Source: Desulfonauticus submarinus
GTDB lineage: Bacteria; Desulfobacterota; Desulfovibrionia; Desulfovibrionales; Desulfonatronovibrionaceae
NCBI RefSeq assembly: GCF_900104045.1
Contig: NZ_FNIN01000001.1
Location: 124,001-188,000 of the forward strand
Length of the DNA: 64,000 bases
Reading direction: 5' to 3'
How positions within the stretch are numbered: position 1 is the stretch's first letter; the number at the start of each line of letters is the position of its first letter. The position numbers and the translations under genes were made by a program. The notes beneath the pieces are model-generated. The model was given only the letters and a program-made list of their open reading frames with translations, made no database searches and had not been told where the DNA came from. Positions 1 to 9,149 of this stretch are shown here, one piece after another.

Positions 1-852
1 AGGCATTGGTATAATAGTGGCTCCAATAGCAGTAGCGAAATTTACACAAACAGTTAATCCATAGATATGAAAAAACGGCAAAATAGCAAGAAAGGTATTT
101 TTTTCATTTTTCATTTCATGTAGTATATGTATACATTGCTGAATATTTGTACCCATGTTGTAATGGGTTAACATAACCCCTTTGGAAACACCTGTTGTCC
201 CTCCTGTATATTGGAGTAGCGCAATATCATTTAAGGGATTTGGTCTAAATTTAATTGATTTATTATTTTTGTTTAATAGTGTTTTCCAAGGAATTACTTG
301 GGAAGAGAATTTAATTTTAGGAGAAGTTTTTTCTCTTGTTGTTTTAATTTTGTATAAAAGATTTAAAGGAAATTTTAAACAGTCACTTATTTTTGTTATA
401 AATATTTTTTGAATTGGTAAATGAGGTAACATTTTATTGATTTTAGACCAAAGTAAATCAAGAGTAATAAGAAATTTTGCTTGAGAATCATTGAAATGGT
501 GGAGTATTTCCTTTTCCATGTAGAGAGGATTTGTCATTACTATTACTCCACCAGCTTTTAAAGCTCCCCAATAACTTAAAATAGTTTGAGGTAAATTGGG
601 AAGTATAATAGCTATTCGGTCTCCTGGACGAAGACCTTGTTTTTTTAAGTTAGAAGCAATAAAGTCTGTTAGGACTTTTAACTTTTTATATGAAATTTTC
701 CAATTATTGAAGATAATAGCAGTTCTGTGAGGATATTTTTGAGCTGTACGATCTAAAAATTCGTAAAGAGGCAGTTTCTCGTAGTGAAGTTTTGGGCTTA
801 TGCCTGGATCATAGTGTTTTAGCCATGGTCTTTTAATTTCATCAATAAGCAT
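1..852 (-). CDS. Long-chain acyl-CoA ligase (AMP-forming), 5' part, runs off left edge
   Basis: An open frame of 284 codons starts at the ATG whose complement is 850-852 and continues past base 1, so only the N-terminal half is visible. It begins MLIDEIKRPWLKHYDPG and carries the ATP/AMP-binding P-loop of the adenylate-forming superfamily, YTGGTTGVSKG, followed by the LPFFHIYG segment typical of FadD-type ligases. The family activates fatty acids to acyl-CoA with ATP, via an acyl-adenylate, at the cytoplasmic face of the membrane. The C-terminal half, with the hinge and catalytic lysine, is outside the window. Family assignment is secure; chain-length specificity cannot be read from the sequence. 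It is divergent from the downstream degP gene. Confidence 0.88.
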   Translation of the reverse strand, partial: MLIDEIKRPWLKHYDPGISPKLHYEKLPLYEFLDRTAQKYPHRTAIIFNNWKISYKKLKVLTDFIASNLKKQGLRPGDRIAIILPNLPQTILSYWGALKAGGVIVMTNPLYMEKEILHHFNDSQAKFLITLDLLWSKINKMLPHLPIQKIFITKISDCLKFPLNLLYKIKTTREKTSPKIKFSSQVIPWKTLLNKNNKSIKFRPNPLNDIALLQYTGGTTGVSKGVMLTHYNMGTNIQQCIHILHEMKNEKNTFLAILPFFHIYGLTVCVNFATAIGATIIPMP

Positions 853-918
853 TGTTTTTCCTTTTGCTATGAAGATAGAAGTCTTTCAGGTAATCTAAAA
901 AAAAAATTCTCGCAAGTT

Positions 919-947
919 TTGTCTATATTTGAAATGGGGTAGATTAT
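919..947 (+). promoter_or_regulatory. Possible sigma-70-type promoter for degP
   Basis: TTGTCT (919-924), a 17-base spacer and GATTAT (942-947) lie about 100 bases before the degP start, in the gap divergent from the acyl-CoA ligase. Each hexamer matches four of six consensus positions. AT-rich DNA produces such matches by chance, so this is only a candidate. Confidence 0.3.
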
Positions 948-1044
948 AAGACAATGGATTGACTAGTTAAGAGATGGTGATTACTTGGTAAACTTATGGC
1001 AGAGCTCTGCGGTTGAAATTTTTTTCTGCTTAGGGAGGCTAGAA

Positions 1045-2463
1045 ATGAAAAAGCGGGTTTTCTTTTTTAATTTGGTAGTGAGTTTTTTATTTTTGGTTAG
1101 TGTGGCATGGGCTGGATTACCTGATTTTACTGAGTTGGCAGAAAAAGCAGGAAAGGCTGTTGTTAATATTGGAACAGTTAAGGTAATAAAAGGACCTAAT
1201 TTAAGAGGTTTTTTTCATAATTTTCCTAGAGGTGGCACTCCTTTTGATGACTTTTTTGATCAGTTTGAGAAGTTTTTTGGAAGACAATTAGAAAAACCCA
1301 GAAAACAGAGATCTCTTGGTTCTGGATTTATTATTTCTCCTGATGGTTATATTGTAACTAATAATCATGTAGTAGAAGGTGCAGATCAAATTAAAGTTAC
1401 TTTTCATAGTAAAAACGGGGAAAAGACTTATAATGCAAAGATAGTAGGAACAGATCCAGAAACAGATTTAGCCTTGTTAAAAATTAATGCTCATAATTTG
1501 CCTACGTTAGAATTTGGAGATTCAGATAAGTTAAAAGTTGGACAGTGGGTTGTGGCAATAGGAAATCCTTTTGGCTTAGATCATACAGTCACTGCTGGTA
1601 TTGTTAGTGCTAAAGGTAGAGTAATTGGCGAGGGTCCGTATGATAATTTTATTCAAACAGATGCTTCTATTAATCCAGGAAATAGCGGTGGACCTTTGTT
1701 AAATTTAGATGGAAAAGTGATAGGTATTAACACCGCAATTATTGCTTCTGGGCAGGGAATAGGTTTTGCGATTCCTAGTAATTTGGCTAAACGCGTAATT
1801 GAACAGCTAAAAAAGAACAAAAAAGTAAGACGTGGTTGGTTAGGAGTTACTATTCAAGATGTAGATGAAAATACAGCAAAGGCTTTAGGACTAGAGAAAG
1901 CAAAAGGAGCTTTGGTTGCCTCTGTAACTCCTGGAGATCCAGCAGATAAAGCAGGCGTTAAGCCAGGAGATGTGATTATTGCTGTTAATGGAAGACCAGT
2001 GGAAGATTCTTCTGATCTTACGAGAAAAATAGGCAATCTTTTACCTGGGACTAAAATTACTATTTCTGTGTGGAGAAAAGGTAAAATAAAAGAATTAAAA
2101 GTAATATTAGGAGAAAGAGATTTAAGAAAACTTGCTCGAACAAGTTCTAAAGTCCAGGAATTTACGTTTGGAGAACTTGGTATAAGTGTGAGACCAATTA
2201 CTCCAAAAGAAGCTAAGGCTTTAGGTTTAAATAGTGTAAAAGGTCTTTTGATTACTGCTGTGGAAGATAATTCTTTGGCAGATAGAAGTGATATTCGTCC
2301 AGGTGATGTTATTTTGGAAGCTAATGGGCATGAAGTAGATAGTGTTCATGAGCTTGAAAAGATTTATTTAAAAGATGCTAAACCTAAAAAAGTGTTGATG
2401 TTATTGCTTAGACGGAATGGACAAAATTTATTTAGAACAATTTCTTTAGAAGATATAAAATAG
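1045..2463 (+). CDS. degP: Periplasmic serine endoprotease, DegP/HtrA (Do) family
   Basis: 472 residues. The chosen ATG (1045) follows AGGGAGG by about six bases and begins a classical signal peptide (MKKRVFFF...SVAWA); a longer frame from 985 would bury that signal and is rejected. The trypsin-like domain carries the triad His108 (TNNHVVEG), Asp141 (DPETDLALL) and Ser214 (PGNSGGP). Two PDZ domains follow, roughly residues 270-370 and 385-470, each with a PGDVI motif, as in Do proteases. The family degrades or refolds damaged envelope proteins in the periplasm. It stands directly upstream of ispE (8-base gap), so the two are probably co-transcribed. Length and domain order are normal. Confidence 0.95.
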   Translation: MKKRVFFFNLVVSFLFLVSVAWAGLPDFTELAEKAGKAVVNIGTVKVIKGPNLRGFFHNFPRGGTPFDDFFDQFEKFFGRQLEKPRKQRSLGSGFIISPDGYIVTNNHVVEGADQIKVTFHSKNGEKTYNAKIVGTDPETDLALLKINAHNLPTLEFGDSDKLKVGQWVVAIGNPFGLDHTVTAGIVSAKGRVIGEGPYDNFIQTDASINPGNSGGPLLNLDGKVIGINTAIIASGQGIGFAIPSNLAKRVIEQLKKNKKVRRGWLGVTIQDVDENTAKALGLEKAKGALVASVTPGDPADKAGVKPGDVIIAVNGRPVEDSSDLTRKIGNLLPGTKITISVWRKGKIKELKVILGERDLRKLARTSSKVQEFTFGELGISVRPITPKEAKALGLNSVKGLLITAVEDNSLADRSDIRPGDVILEANGHEVDSVHELEKIYLKDAKPKKVLMLLLRRNGQNLFRTISLEDIK

Positions 2464-2471
2464 TGTTTTAA

Positions 2472-3323
2472 ATGGATGAAGTTTTATTAGTTTCTAGATG
2501 TAAGGTTAATTTGTTTTTAAAGATAGGAGAGAGGTTAGCAAATGGTTACCATTTGCTAACCTCTCTGTTTTTTCCTCTACCATATCCAACGGATGAAATA
2601 AAAGTAACGTTAACTTCTGAAGAAAGTTTTTTTTTGACTTCTAATTTTAAATTTTTAGAACAAAATAATATTTTAGAAAAATGTTTTTGGCTTTTTAAAA
2701 AGGAAACAGGATTTCAAGGAGGATGTAAAGTTTATTTAAATAAAAAAGTACCAATTGGAGCTGGACTTGGAGGCGGAAGTGCTAATGCGGCAGTGTTTTT
2801 GAATTTTTTAAATCACCTTTTACCAACTCCTCTAGGTAAAAATTCTTTAATTAGAATAGCTTCTCAGTTGGGTGCAGATGTTCCTTTTTTTTTATTTAAC
2901 AAACCTTCTTGGGTTGAAGGGATTGGAGAAAAGATAGAGCCCTTAGCTATTGATTTAACAGGGCTGAAAGGCTTGTTAATTTGTCCAAAAATTAAAATTT
3001 CTACTAAATGGGCTTATGAATGTTGGGATAAAATCCAAATATCTAAAAAATCTTTCTTGACATTATCCGCTTGGATAAATAAAAAGTCTGTTTCTCAGGG
3101 ACGGATTGTTCTTTTAAATGATTTTGAAAAGATAATATTTCATGCCTACCCTCAAATGAGAGAGTTAAAAGAGGAAATGTTTAAGCTTGGTGCTTGCGGG
3201 GGAGGTTTGAGTGGGTCTGGTTCTGCAATGTTTTTTTTGTTTAGGGAAACAAAAAAGCAAAAACAGGCTCAAGCAGTTCTAGACAAATTAGGTTTATTGT
3301 CGTATAATTATTCTTTTGTCTAA
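2472..3323 (+). CDS. ispE: 4-diphosphocytidyl-2-C-methyl-D-erythritol kinase
   Basis: 283 residues, GHMP kinase family. IspE phosphorylates CDP-methylerythritol at the 2-hydroxyl, using ATP, in the non-mevalonate isoprenoid pathway of the cytoplasm. The ATP-binding motif is PIGAGLGGGSANAAV (about residue 95), the N-terminal CKVNLFLKIG and NGYHLL segments are family hallmarks, and GGGLSGSGSAMFF near residue 240 is the third GHMP motif. Length fits the family. The start at 2472 lies 8 bases after the degP stop, with no strong Shine-Dalgarno. Codons of the conserved GYH region contain a perfect 18-bp hairpin followed by a T-run (separate entry). tRNA-Gln and prs follow on the same strand. Confidence 0.95.
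   Translation: MDEVLLVSRCKVNLFLKIGERLANGYHLLTSLFFPLPYPTDEIKVTLTSEESFFLTSNFKFLEQNNILEKCFWLFKKETGFQGGCKVYLNKKVPIGAGLGGGSANAAVFLNFLNHLLPTPLGKNSLIRIASQLGADVPFFLFNKPSWVEGIGEKIEPLAIDLTGLKGLLICPKIKISTKWAYECWDKIQISKKSFLTLSAWINKKSVSQGRIVLLNDFEKIIFHAYPQMRELKEEMFKLGACGGGLSGSGSAMFFLFRETKKQKQAQAVLDKLGLLSYNYSFV
2528..2573 (+). terminator. Perfect 18-bp hairpin plus T-run inside ispE: possible intragenic terminator/attenuator
   Basis: The left arm AGAGAGGTTAGCAAATGG (2528-2545), a TTA loop and the right arm CCATTTGCTAACCTCTCT (2549-2566) pair without a mismatch. GTTTTTT follows at 2567-2573. Stem plus U-run has the form of a Rho-independent terminator reading along the coding strand, yet it lies about 20 codons into ispE. 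It would form in the mRNA only if ribosomes do not occupy it. Function is inferred from form alone. Confidence 0.5.
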
Positions 3324-3329
3324 CCTTGC

Positions 3330-3404
3330 TGGGGCGTCGCCAAGTGGTAAGGCAACGGGTTTTGGTCCCGTCATGCGAGGGTTCGAATCCTTCCGCCCCA
3401 GCCA
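3330..3404 (+). tRNA. tRNA-Gln (anticodon TTG)
   Basis: The acceptor arm TGGGGCG (3330-3336) pairs with CGCCCCA, and the T arm contains GGTTCGAATCC. The anticodon stem ACGGG/CCCGT encloses TTTTGGT, with anticodon TTG at 3362-3364, reading CAA/CAG. The CCA end is genome-encoded (3402-3404). It sits between ispE and prs on the same strand, probably within their transcript. Confidence 0.97.
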
Positions 3405-3425
3405 TTTTTTTGAGTGTGGTTTCAA

Positions 3426-4379
3426 ATGCCAAGACATGGTGAATTAAAAATTATTACTGGGACAGCAAATCCTGCCTTAGCAGAGGCAATTTGTAATCAT
3501 TTAGGGATGACTTTGTCTCCTACGCTGGTTAGTACGTTTAGTGATGGTGAGATTAGAGTAGAGGTTGGTGATAATGTAAGGGGAGATGATGTTTTTGTTG
3601 TCCAACCTACGTGTGCTCCTGTAAATCATAACTTAATGGAACTTTGTTTGATGTTAGATGCCTTAAAAAGGGCAAGTGTTGGGCGTGTTACTGCTGTAGT
3701 GCCTTATTATGGGTATGCTAGGCAAGATAGAAAAGTTGTTCCTAGGGTTCCTATAAGTGCAAAATTAGTAGCTGATTTTATTACTACTGCAGGGGTTAGT
3801 CGATTGTTAACAGTTGATCTACATGCAGGTCAAATTCAAGGCTTTTTTAATATCCCTGTGGATAATCTTTATGCAGCAGAAGTATTATTGGATTATATGA
3901 AATCTATTGAAGGAGATGTTGTAGTTGTGTCTCCTGATGCAGGTGGAACTGAAAGAGCAAGGGCCTATGCAAAAAGATTGGGGGCTGAACTTGCTATTAT
4001 TGATAAACGAAGAGATACTCCAAATAAAGCTCAGGCAATGAGAGTTATTGGAGAGGTTAAAGATAAAGTTGCTATAGTGCTTGATGATATGATTGATACT
4101 GCTGGTACCATGGTGGAGGCAGGTAGAGTTTTAAAAGAAAATGGGGCAAAAGAAGTGTATGCTTGTGCTACTCATCCTGTTCTTTCTGGTCCAGCAATAG
4201 AAAGACTTAAAAAATCTTGTTTTAAAGAGATTATAGTTACAGATACCATTCCTTTAAAGGAAGAAGCTGAGAAGTGTGGAAAGTTTAAAGTTATATCTGT
4301 TGCCAGTCTTATTGCAAAGGCAATTCACAACATACATACAGAGTCTTCTGTAAGTGTGTTGTTTTCTAGGATTAAGTAA
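3426..4379 (+). CDS. prs: Ribose-phosphate pyrophosphokinase (PRPP synthetase)
   Basis: 317 residues from the ATG at 3426. A GTG at 3414 is in frame but would add only four atypical residues, and family members start close to the [12 protein letters not shown] segment. The enzyme makes PRPP from ribose 5-phosphate and ATP for purine, pyrimidine, histidine and tryptophan synthesis. Seen: the ATP/Mg site [22 protein letters not shown], and the PRPP-binding loop [11 protein letters not shown] near residue 220. Length is normal for class I enzymes. It lies 21 bases after tRNA-Gln and 22 bases before rplY, in a conserved informational-gene cluster. Confidence 0.96.
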   Translation: MPRHGELKIITGTANPALAEAICNHLGMTLSPTLVSTFSDGEIRVEVGDNVRGDDVFVVQPTCAPVNHNLMELCLMLDALKRASVGRVTAVVPYYGYARQDRKVVPRVPISAKLVADFITTAGVSRLLTVDLHAGQIQGFFNIPVDNLYAAEVLLDYMKSIEGDVVVVSPDAGGTERARAYAKRLGAELAIIDKRRDTPNKAQAMRVIGEVKDKVAIVLDDMIDTAGTMVEAGRVLKENGAKEVYACATHPVLSGPAIERLKKSCFKEIIVTDTIPLKEEAEKCGKFKVISVASLIAKAIHNIHTESSVSVLFSRIK

Positions 4380-4401
4380 AGTTATTTGTAAGGAGTCAAA
4401 T

Positions 4402-5007
4402 ATGGCTGAGATGATTAGTCTGCAAGTGGAAAAGAGGGAGACAAAAGGAAAAGAGACAAACAAAAAATTGAGAAAAGAAGGGTATATACCTGCTGTTTAT
4501 TATGACTTTAAAGGCGATAATATTTTGCTTCAAGTTAAAAATGGCCCTTTTTTAAAGGCTTGGCATCAGGCAGGAAGTACGAATGTGGTAGAATTGAATA
4601 TTGTTAATGGTGGAAAAGATGAGAAAAGATCTGCTTTGATATGGGAAGTGGAAAAGCATCCTGTTAAAGATCAAGTTGTCCATATTGATTTTTATGGCCC
4701 TAATCTAAAAGAAGAAGTGGATGTATCTGTTCCTGTTAAAGTAGTTGGAAAAGCCAAGGGAGTAGAAAAGGGAGGTATTTTAGAGATATTTAGAGAAGAA
4801 TTAGAGATTAGATGTTTACCTCTTAATATTCCAGAGTTCATAGAGATAGATGTAAGTGAACTTGATCTTAATCAAAATCTCCATATAGATGAGTTAAGTA
4901 TGCCAGAAGGGGTTAAAGCTGTTTTTGATGAGAATTTTGCAGTAGTGGGAGTAGTAGAACCAGAAAAAGAAGAAGCTGAAGAGGAAGAAGAGGAAGAGGA
5001 AGAATAA
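4402..5007 (+). CDS. rplY: 50S ribosomal protein L25 (Ctc/TL5 type, two-domain)
   Basis: 201 residues. The ATG at 4402 follows AAGGAG (4390-4395); a longer frame opening inside prs is not needed. The N-terminal domain, about residues 1-95, is the 5S-rRNA-binding L25 fold (VEKRETKGKETNKKLRKEG, YIPAVYY). The C-terminal beta domain, about 96-185, is typical of the long TL5/Ctc form. The protein ends in a run of glutamates, an acidic tail often seen in this form. It binds 5S rRNA in the large subunit. It is followed by an intrinsic terminator at about 5036-5066. Confidence 0.94.
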   Translation: MAEMISLQVEKRETKGKETNKKLRKEGYIPAVYYDFKGDNILLQVKNGPFLKAWHQAGSTNVVELNIVNGGKDEKRSALIWEVEKHPVKDQVVHIDFYGPNLKEEVDVSVPVKVVGKAKGVEKGGILEIFREELEIRCLPLNIPEFIEIDVSELDLNQNLHIDELSMPEGVKAVFDENFAVVGVVEPEKEEAEEEEEEEEE

Positions 5008-5035
5008 TTTTTTATAAATATACTTTGTAGTATTT

Positions 5036-5066
5036 AAAAAAGCCCCTTTTAAGGGGCTTTTGTTTT
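5036..5066 (+). terminator. Rho-independent terminator after rplY
   Basis: AAAAGCCCC (5038-5046) pairs with GGGGCTTTT (5053-5061) around a TTTTAA loop, followed by GTTTT. It ends about ten bases before the pth start, so pth either depends on readthrough or has a promoter overlapping this site. Confidence 0.85.
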
Positions 5067-5076
5067 GTAGAAAGAA

Positions 5077-5658
5077 ATGATTAAATTAGTGGTTGGTTTA
5101 GGAAATCCAGGAGCTAGATATAAAGATACGCGGCACAATATTGGCTTTCAAATTGTTGATAGGTGTTTAGAAGAAAAGGGTTTAAATGTAGAAAAAGAAA
5201 ATTTTTCTTTAGGAGAGTTGTTTTTTATTCGGGAGTTAGATAATAAACAAAAGATATTTTTTCTTAAACCTTTTACTTATATGAATGCAAGTGGTATTGC
5301 AGTATCTAAGATTGCTTTTTTTTATAAAATTTTACCTTCAGAAATATTAGTGATTCATGATGAATTGGATTTACCTCTTGGAAGATTGAAATTTAAGGCT
5401 GGGGGAGGAACAGCTGGACATAATGGTATAAAGTCTATTTGTAGGGAATTGGGCAACCGAGACTTTTTGCGTTTAAGGGTAGGAATTGGTCGCCCTCTTT
5501 ATGGGGAAGATATTGCATCTTTTGTCCTTTCTCCTTTTTATAAAGAGCAACAAAAAAAATGGCAAGATGTGATTAAAATAGCTAAAGAAGCTGTTTTTTG
5601 TTGTTTAAAAGAAGGTTTTATTAAAGCTCAAGAAAAATTTAATCGGAAAAATATATAA
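5077..5658 (+). CDS. pth: Peptidyl-tRNA hydrolase
   Basis: 193 residues, normal length. Pth cleaves the ester bond of peptidyl-tRNAs released from stalled ribosomes and so recycles tRNA. The catalytic and substrate residues of the family are visible: Asn10 (GLGNPG), His20 (DTRHNIGF), Asn70 (TYMNASG) and Asp95 (VIHDELDLPLG). GGGTAGHNGIKSI and FLRLRVGIGRP are further signatures. The ATG at 5077 follows GTAGAAAG, a weak ribosome-binding site, immediately after the rplY terminator. carD follows after 126 bases. Confidence 0.96.
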   Translation: MIKLVVGLGNPGARYKDTRHNIGFQIVDRCLEEKGLNVEKENFSLGELFFIRELDNKQKIFFLKPFTYMNASGIAVSKIAFFYKILPSEILVIHDELDLPLGRLKFKAGGGTAGHNGIKSICRELGNRDFLRLRVGIGRPLYGEDIASFVLSPFYKEQQKKWQDVIKIAKEAVFCCLKEGFIKAQEKFNRKNI

Positions 5659-5784
5659 ATCTCCTGCTTTCTTTTTTATTTAAGTCTTCGCAAAAACCAT
5701 AGACTTATTTTTGATTTTAGGCTAACATATATATAACTCAGATAATGGTGAAATAGTCTATCTAGAATAGAGGAGGCCGTGGTT

Positions 5785-6333
5785 GTGTTTAATGTGGGAG
5801 AATTAGTTGTTTATCCTGCTCAAGGTGTAGGAATGGTGGAAAGAATAGAGGAGCAGGAGATTGGTGGAGTAAAAACCCAGCTTTATATTGTAAGAATTCT
5901 TAGTAATAATGTTACTTTAATGGTACCTGTGAGCAATGCTGAAAATGTAGGATTAAGATCAGTATATAGTAAAGAACAAGGAGAGGGAATTTTAGAGTTT
6001 TTAAAAGATCGTTCTGATTTCACTGGTTATACAGGGCAAAATTGGAATCGTCGTTATAGAGAATATTCTGAAAAGTTAAAAAGTAGTGATTTAAAAGATG
6101 TAGCTTATGTTTTAAAAGAGTTATATCTTATTAGTCAGGATAAAGAGTTGTCTTTTGGCGAAAGAAGATTATTAGAACATGCTATGTCTCTTATTTCTAT
6201 GGAACTTTCCTATGCTTTAAACATTCCTCAAAGTGAAGCCAAAAAAAGAGTAGAAGAGTTATTTGCTGATATTTTGGGTAAAAAACAAGAAGAAGATGAA
6301 GAAAATCTTGAACAAAGAGATAATTCAGAGTAA
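5785..6333 (+). CDS. carD: CarD/CdnL-family RNA polymerase-binding transcription factor
   Basis: 182 residues from the GTG at 5785, giving MFNVGELVVYPAQGVG, the usual CdnL start. AGGAGG at 5771-5776 is eight bases upstream of this codon but only two from the in-frame GTG at 5779. The N-terminal Tudor-like RNAP-interaction domain covers residues 1-60 and a helical C-terminal domain the rest. Family members bind the RNA polymerase beta subunit and stabilise open complexes at rRNA and other promoters. The acidic tail (KKQEEDEENLEQRD) lies outside the core. It sits between pth and rho, as I recall for Desulfovibrio. Confidence 0.9.
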   Translation: MFNVGELVVYPAQGVGMVERIEEQEIGGVKTQLYIVRILSNNVTLMVPVSNAENVGLRSVYSKEQGEGILEFLKDRSDFTGYTGQNWNRRYREYSEKLKSSDLKDVAYVLKELYLISQDKELSFGERRLLEHAMSLISMELSYALNIPQSEAKKRVEELFADILGKKQEEDEENLEQRDNSE

Positions 6334-6517
6334 AAAAGATATTGATTTTTTGTTTTTTACTTTCTAAAGGAGATTTGATCTTAAGTTGTAAGTATCCCTT
6401 CATTTCTGACCCAACCGTTTTTTTAAATCTGTGTTGTTCTATTTAAATATTTTTTGTTTGGTTTATATTTAAACTTAATTTAAAGAATATAAAATTTTGT
6501 AAGAGGAGTGAAAGTGT

Positions 6518-7765
6518 ATGAATTTATCTGAGTTGAAAAAGAAATCAATGGCAGAATTAATGGACCTTGCTTCTGAATTTAAAGTAGAAAATCCTAGTGG
6601 CCTAACTAAACAAGAATTAATTTTTTCTATTTTAAAAACCTATGCTGCCCAAAATGGTTCTATTTATGGAGAAGGTGTTTTAGAAATTCTTCCTGATGGT
6701 TTTGGTTTTTTGCGTTCTCCTATGTATAGTTATATGCCTGGACCAGATGATATTTATGTGTCTCCATCTCAAATTAGAAGATTTGGACTTAGAACTGGAG
6801 ATGTAGTTGCTGGACAAATTAGACCTCCAAAAGAGGCTGAGCGTTATTTTGCTTTATTAAGAATTAATGAAGTGTGCTTTGCTCCTCCTGAAGATGTTCG
6901 TAAAATCATTCTTTTTGATAATTTAACCCCTATTTATCCTAATGATAGATTTATTATTGAAAATGGTGCAGAAAATTATTCTTCTCGTATTATAGACCTG
7001 TTAACTCCTATAGGAAAAGGACAAAGAGGGCTTATTGTTGCTCCTCCTAGAACAGGGAAAACAATGCTATTACAAACTATTGCCAATTCTATTAATGCTA
7101 ATCATCCAGAAGTTTATTTAATTGTGTTATTAATTGATGAGCGACCAGAAGAAGTGACTGATATGGCACGTACAGTAAAGGCAGAAGTTATTAGCTCTAC
7201 TTTTGATGAGCCACCTCAGAGACATGTGCAGGTAGCAGAAATGGTTATTGAAAAGGCTAAACGCTTGGTAGAGCGAAAAATGGATGTAGTGATTTTATTA
7301 GACAGTATTACTAGATTGGCTAGAGCCTATAATGCTGTTACTCCTTCTTCTGGACGAGTTCTTTCTGGTGGTTTAGACGCTAATGCTTTACAAAGACCAA
7401 AAAGATTTTTTGGAGCTGCAAGAAATGTAGAAGAAGGTGGAAGTTTGACCATTATTGCAACTGCACTTATTGATACAGGCTCTAGGATGGATGAAGTTAT
7501 TTTTGAAGAGTTTAAAGGTACTGGAAATATGGATTTATATTTAGACAGACATTTAGCTGAAAAACGTATTTTCCCTGCAATTGATATTAATCGTTCTGGT
7601 ACTAGAAAAGAAGAACTTTTATTACCTTCAGATATTTTAAATAGGGTTTGGATTTTAAGAAAGGTATTAGCACCTATGAATCCTTTAGAGAGTATGGAAT
7701 TTTTGCTTGATAAAATGCGTGGAACAAAATCTAATAAAGAATTTTTAGATATGATGAATAAATGA
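6518..7765 (+). CDS. rho: Transcription termination factor Rho
   Basis: 415 residues, close to the canonical length. Rho is the hexameric RNA-dependent ATPase that ends transcription of untranslated RNA. Seen in order: N-terminal helical domain ([18 protein letters not shown]), RNA-binding cold-shock-like fold ([16 protein letters not shown]), P-loop APPRTGKT near residue 175, Walker [17 protein letters not shown], and the R-loop region [11 protein letters not shown]. The ATG follows AAGAGGAG at about 6500. The 184-base leader contains a 9-bp inverted repeat (TTTAAATAT...ATATTTAAA, 6442-6473) of unknown meaning; rho is often autoregulated in its leader. The stop overlaps the next start (ATGA). 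Confidence 0.97.
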   Translation: MNLSELKKKSMAELMDLASEFKVENPSGLTKQELIFSILKTYAAQNGSIYGEGVLEILPDGFGFLRSPMYSYMPGPDDIYVSPSQIRRFGLRTGDVVAGQIRPPKEAERYFALLRINEVCFAPPEDVRKIILFDNLTPIYPNDRFIIENGAENYSSRIIDLLTPIGKGQRGLIVAPPRTGKTMLLQTIANSINANHPEVYLIVLLIDERPEEVTDMARTVKAEVISSTFDEPPQRHVQVAEMVIEKAKRLVERKMDVVILLDSITRLARAYNAVTPSSGRVLSGGLDANALQRPKRFFGAARNVEEGGSLTIIATALIDTGSRMDEVIFEEFKGTGNMDLYLDRHLAEKRIFPAIDINRSGTRKEELLLPSDILNRVWILRKVLAPMNPLESMEFLLDKMRGTKSNKEFLDMMNK

Positions 7766-9141
7766 TCTTCCGCACTGTTCGTTTTATTTTAAGTATTTTT
7801 TTATTTTGCTTTTATCCCTATACTTGCAATGCGTTTGGGGAGTTTAGCTTAAAAAAAGAAGCTGAATTAGGGAAAAAATTTAAAAAAATTATTCGTTCCC
7901 ATCTTCCTTTAATTCAAGATCCTGAAATTAATTCCTATGTTCGTCAAATGGTCTTTAAATTAGCTAAAAGTGCTCCTTACTATCCTTTTAAAATTGAAGT
8001 TGATGTGGTTCAAAACAATGCTATGAATGCATTTGCAACCTTGGCTGGCTATATGGTGGTATATTCAGGTATGGTTGAAAAAGTAGACTCAGATAGTGAA
8101 CTTGCAGGTGTTTTAGCTCATGAATTAGCTCATCTTACTCAACGTCATGTGGCTAAAAACATAGAACGTTCTCAACTAGTAAGCGTAGGAAGTATACTGA
8201 CTTTACTGGCAGGTATCTTAGTAGGAGGTAATACTCAAGCAGGACAGGCTTTGATGATAGGCTCAATTGCAGGAGCTCAAAGTGCTCTTTTAAAATATAC
8301 AAGAGAAAATGAAAGAGAAGCAGATCAAATAGGATTAAATTATTTGGTTAAAGCAGGATATGACCCTTGGGGAATGGTGGAAGTTTTTAAAAAAATAAGG
8401 AAACAACGTTGGTTAAGTGGAGGAACTTTACCTTCCTACTTATCAACTCATCCTGCAGTAGAAGAAAGGATCGGATATTTAGAAGATAGATTAAAACGTT
8501 TACGGGTGAAATCAGAGTTAAAAAAAAGTGTAGAACTTCAGCTTGTCCAGACTTTATTAAGATCCAAATATAATAGTCCTAAGGTGGCTTTACATTATTT
8601 TAAGGGTAATAGCTGTTATGATTTACTAGGCAAAGGGATTGTTTATGCCCGACTTAATGCTTTGGAAAAGGCGAAAAAATATTTTATTCTTTTGAATGAT
8701 ATTCCTGATTGTAAAAAAAATGCTGTATTTTATAGAGAAATTGGTAAGTTTTATTATCAATATGGCGAGTTAAATAAAGCTCTTTTGAATTTACAGAAGT
8801 CGTTTTTATTAAATTCAAAAGATAGTCTTACTCTTTTCTATTATGCAAGGGCTTTGGCAGAAGAAGGATTAATAAAAGAGGCTGAGAAATATTTCCAGGA
8901 ATGCTTAGTAAAAATGTTTTATAATGCCAATGTTCATGAAATAGTAGGGATATTTTATGGTAAACATAATAAGATGTTTAAAGCTCATTTGCACTTAGCT
9001 TATGCTTACCTTTTGCAACATAAGATAAAAAAGTTTAAATTTCACTTAAAGAAAGTTAAATTACTTGCTAAAACTTCTTCTCAAAAGCGAGAATTAGAAA
9101 AACTTCAAAAAGAATATAAAGAATTAACTAATAATTACTAA
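7762..9141 (+). CDS. M48-family metalloprotease with TPR domain (BepA-like), periplasmic
   Basis: 459 residues; the ATG at 7762 overlaps the rho stop by four bases, so translation is coupled. An N-terminal signal segment (about residues 1-24) is followed by an M48 domain with the zinc motif His120-Glu121-x-x-His124 ([11 protein letters not shown]). The third-ligand region is [13 protein letters not shown]. The C-terminal half, from about residue 265, consists of helical tetratricopeptide-like repeats ([17 protein letters not shown]). This is the layout of BepA/YfgC, which degrades or assists stalled outer-membrane protein assembly. The exact substrate here is unknown. The gene converges on the minus-strand ligase gene with an 8-base gap and no clear hairpin. 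Confidence 0.88.
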   Translation: MIFRTVRFILSIFLFCFYPYTCNAFGEFSLKKEAELGKKFKKIIRSHLPLIQDPEINSYVRQMVFKLAKSAPYYPFKIEVDVVQNNAMNAFATLAGYMVVYSGMVEKVDSDSELAGVLAHELAHLTQRHVAKNIERSQLVSVGSILTLLAGILVGGNTQAGQALMIGSIAGAQSALLKYTRENEREADQIGLNYLVKAGYDPWGMVEVFKKIRKQRWLSGGTLPSYLSTHPAVEERIGYLEDRLKRLRVKSELKKSVELQLVQTLLRSKYNSPKVALHYFKGNSCYDLLGKGIVYARLNALEKAKKYFILLNDIPDCKKNAVFYREIGKFYYQYGELNKALLNLQKSFLLNSKDSLTLFYYARALAEEGLIKEAEKYFQECLVKMFYNANVHEIVGIFYGKHNKMFKAHLHLAYAYLLQHKIKKFKFHLKKVKLLAKTSSQKRELEKLQKEYKELTNNY

Positions 9142-9149
9142 TGATTATC

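Noticed and set aside
182-412. Plus-strand open frame at the left edge
   Set aside because: It is antisense to the clear acyl-CoA ligase reading frame on the minus strand and has no recognisable domain or ribosome-binding site.
3241-3432. Minus-strand frame over tRNA-Gln (AEGFEPSHDGTKTRC)
   Set aside because: Another translated-tRNA artefact; no independent support.
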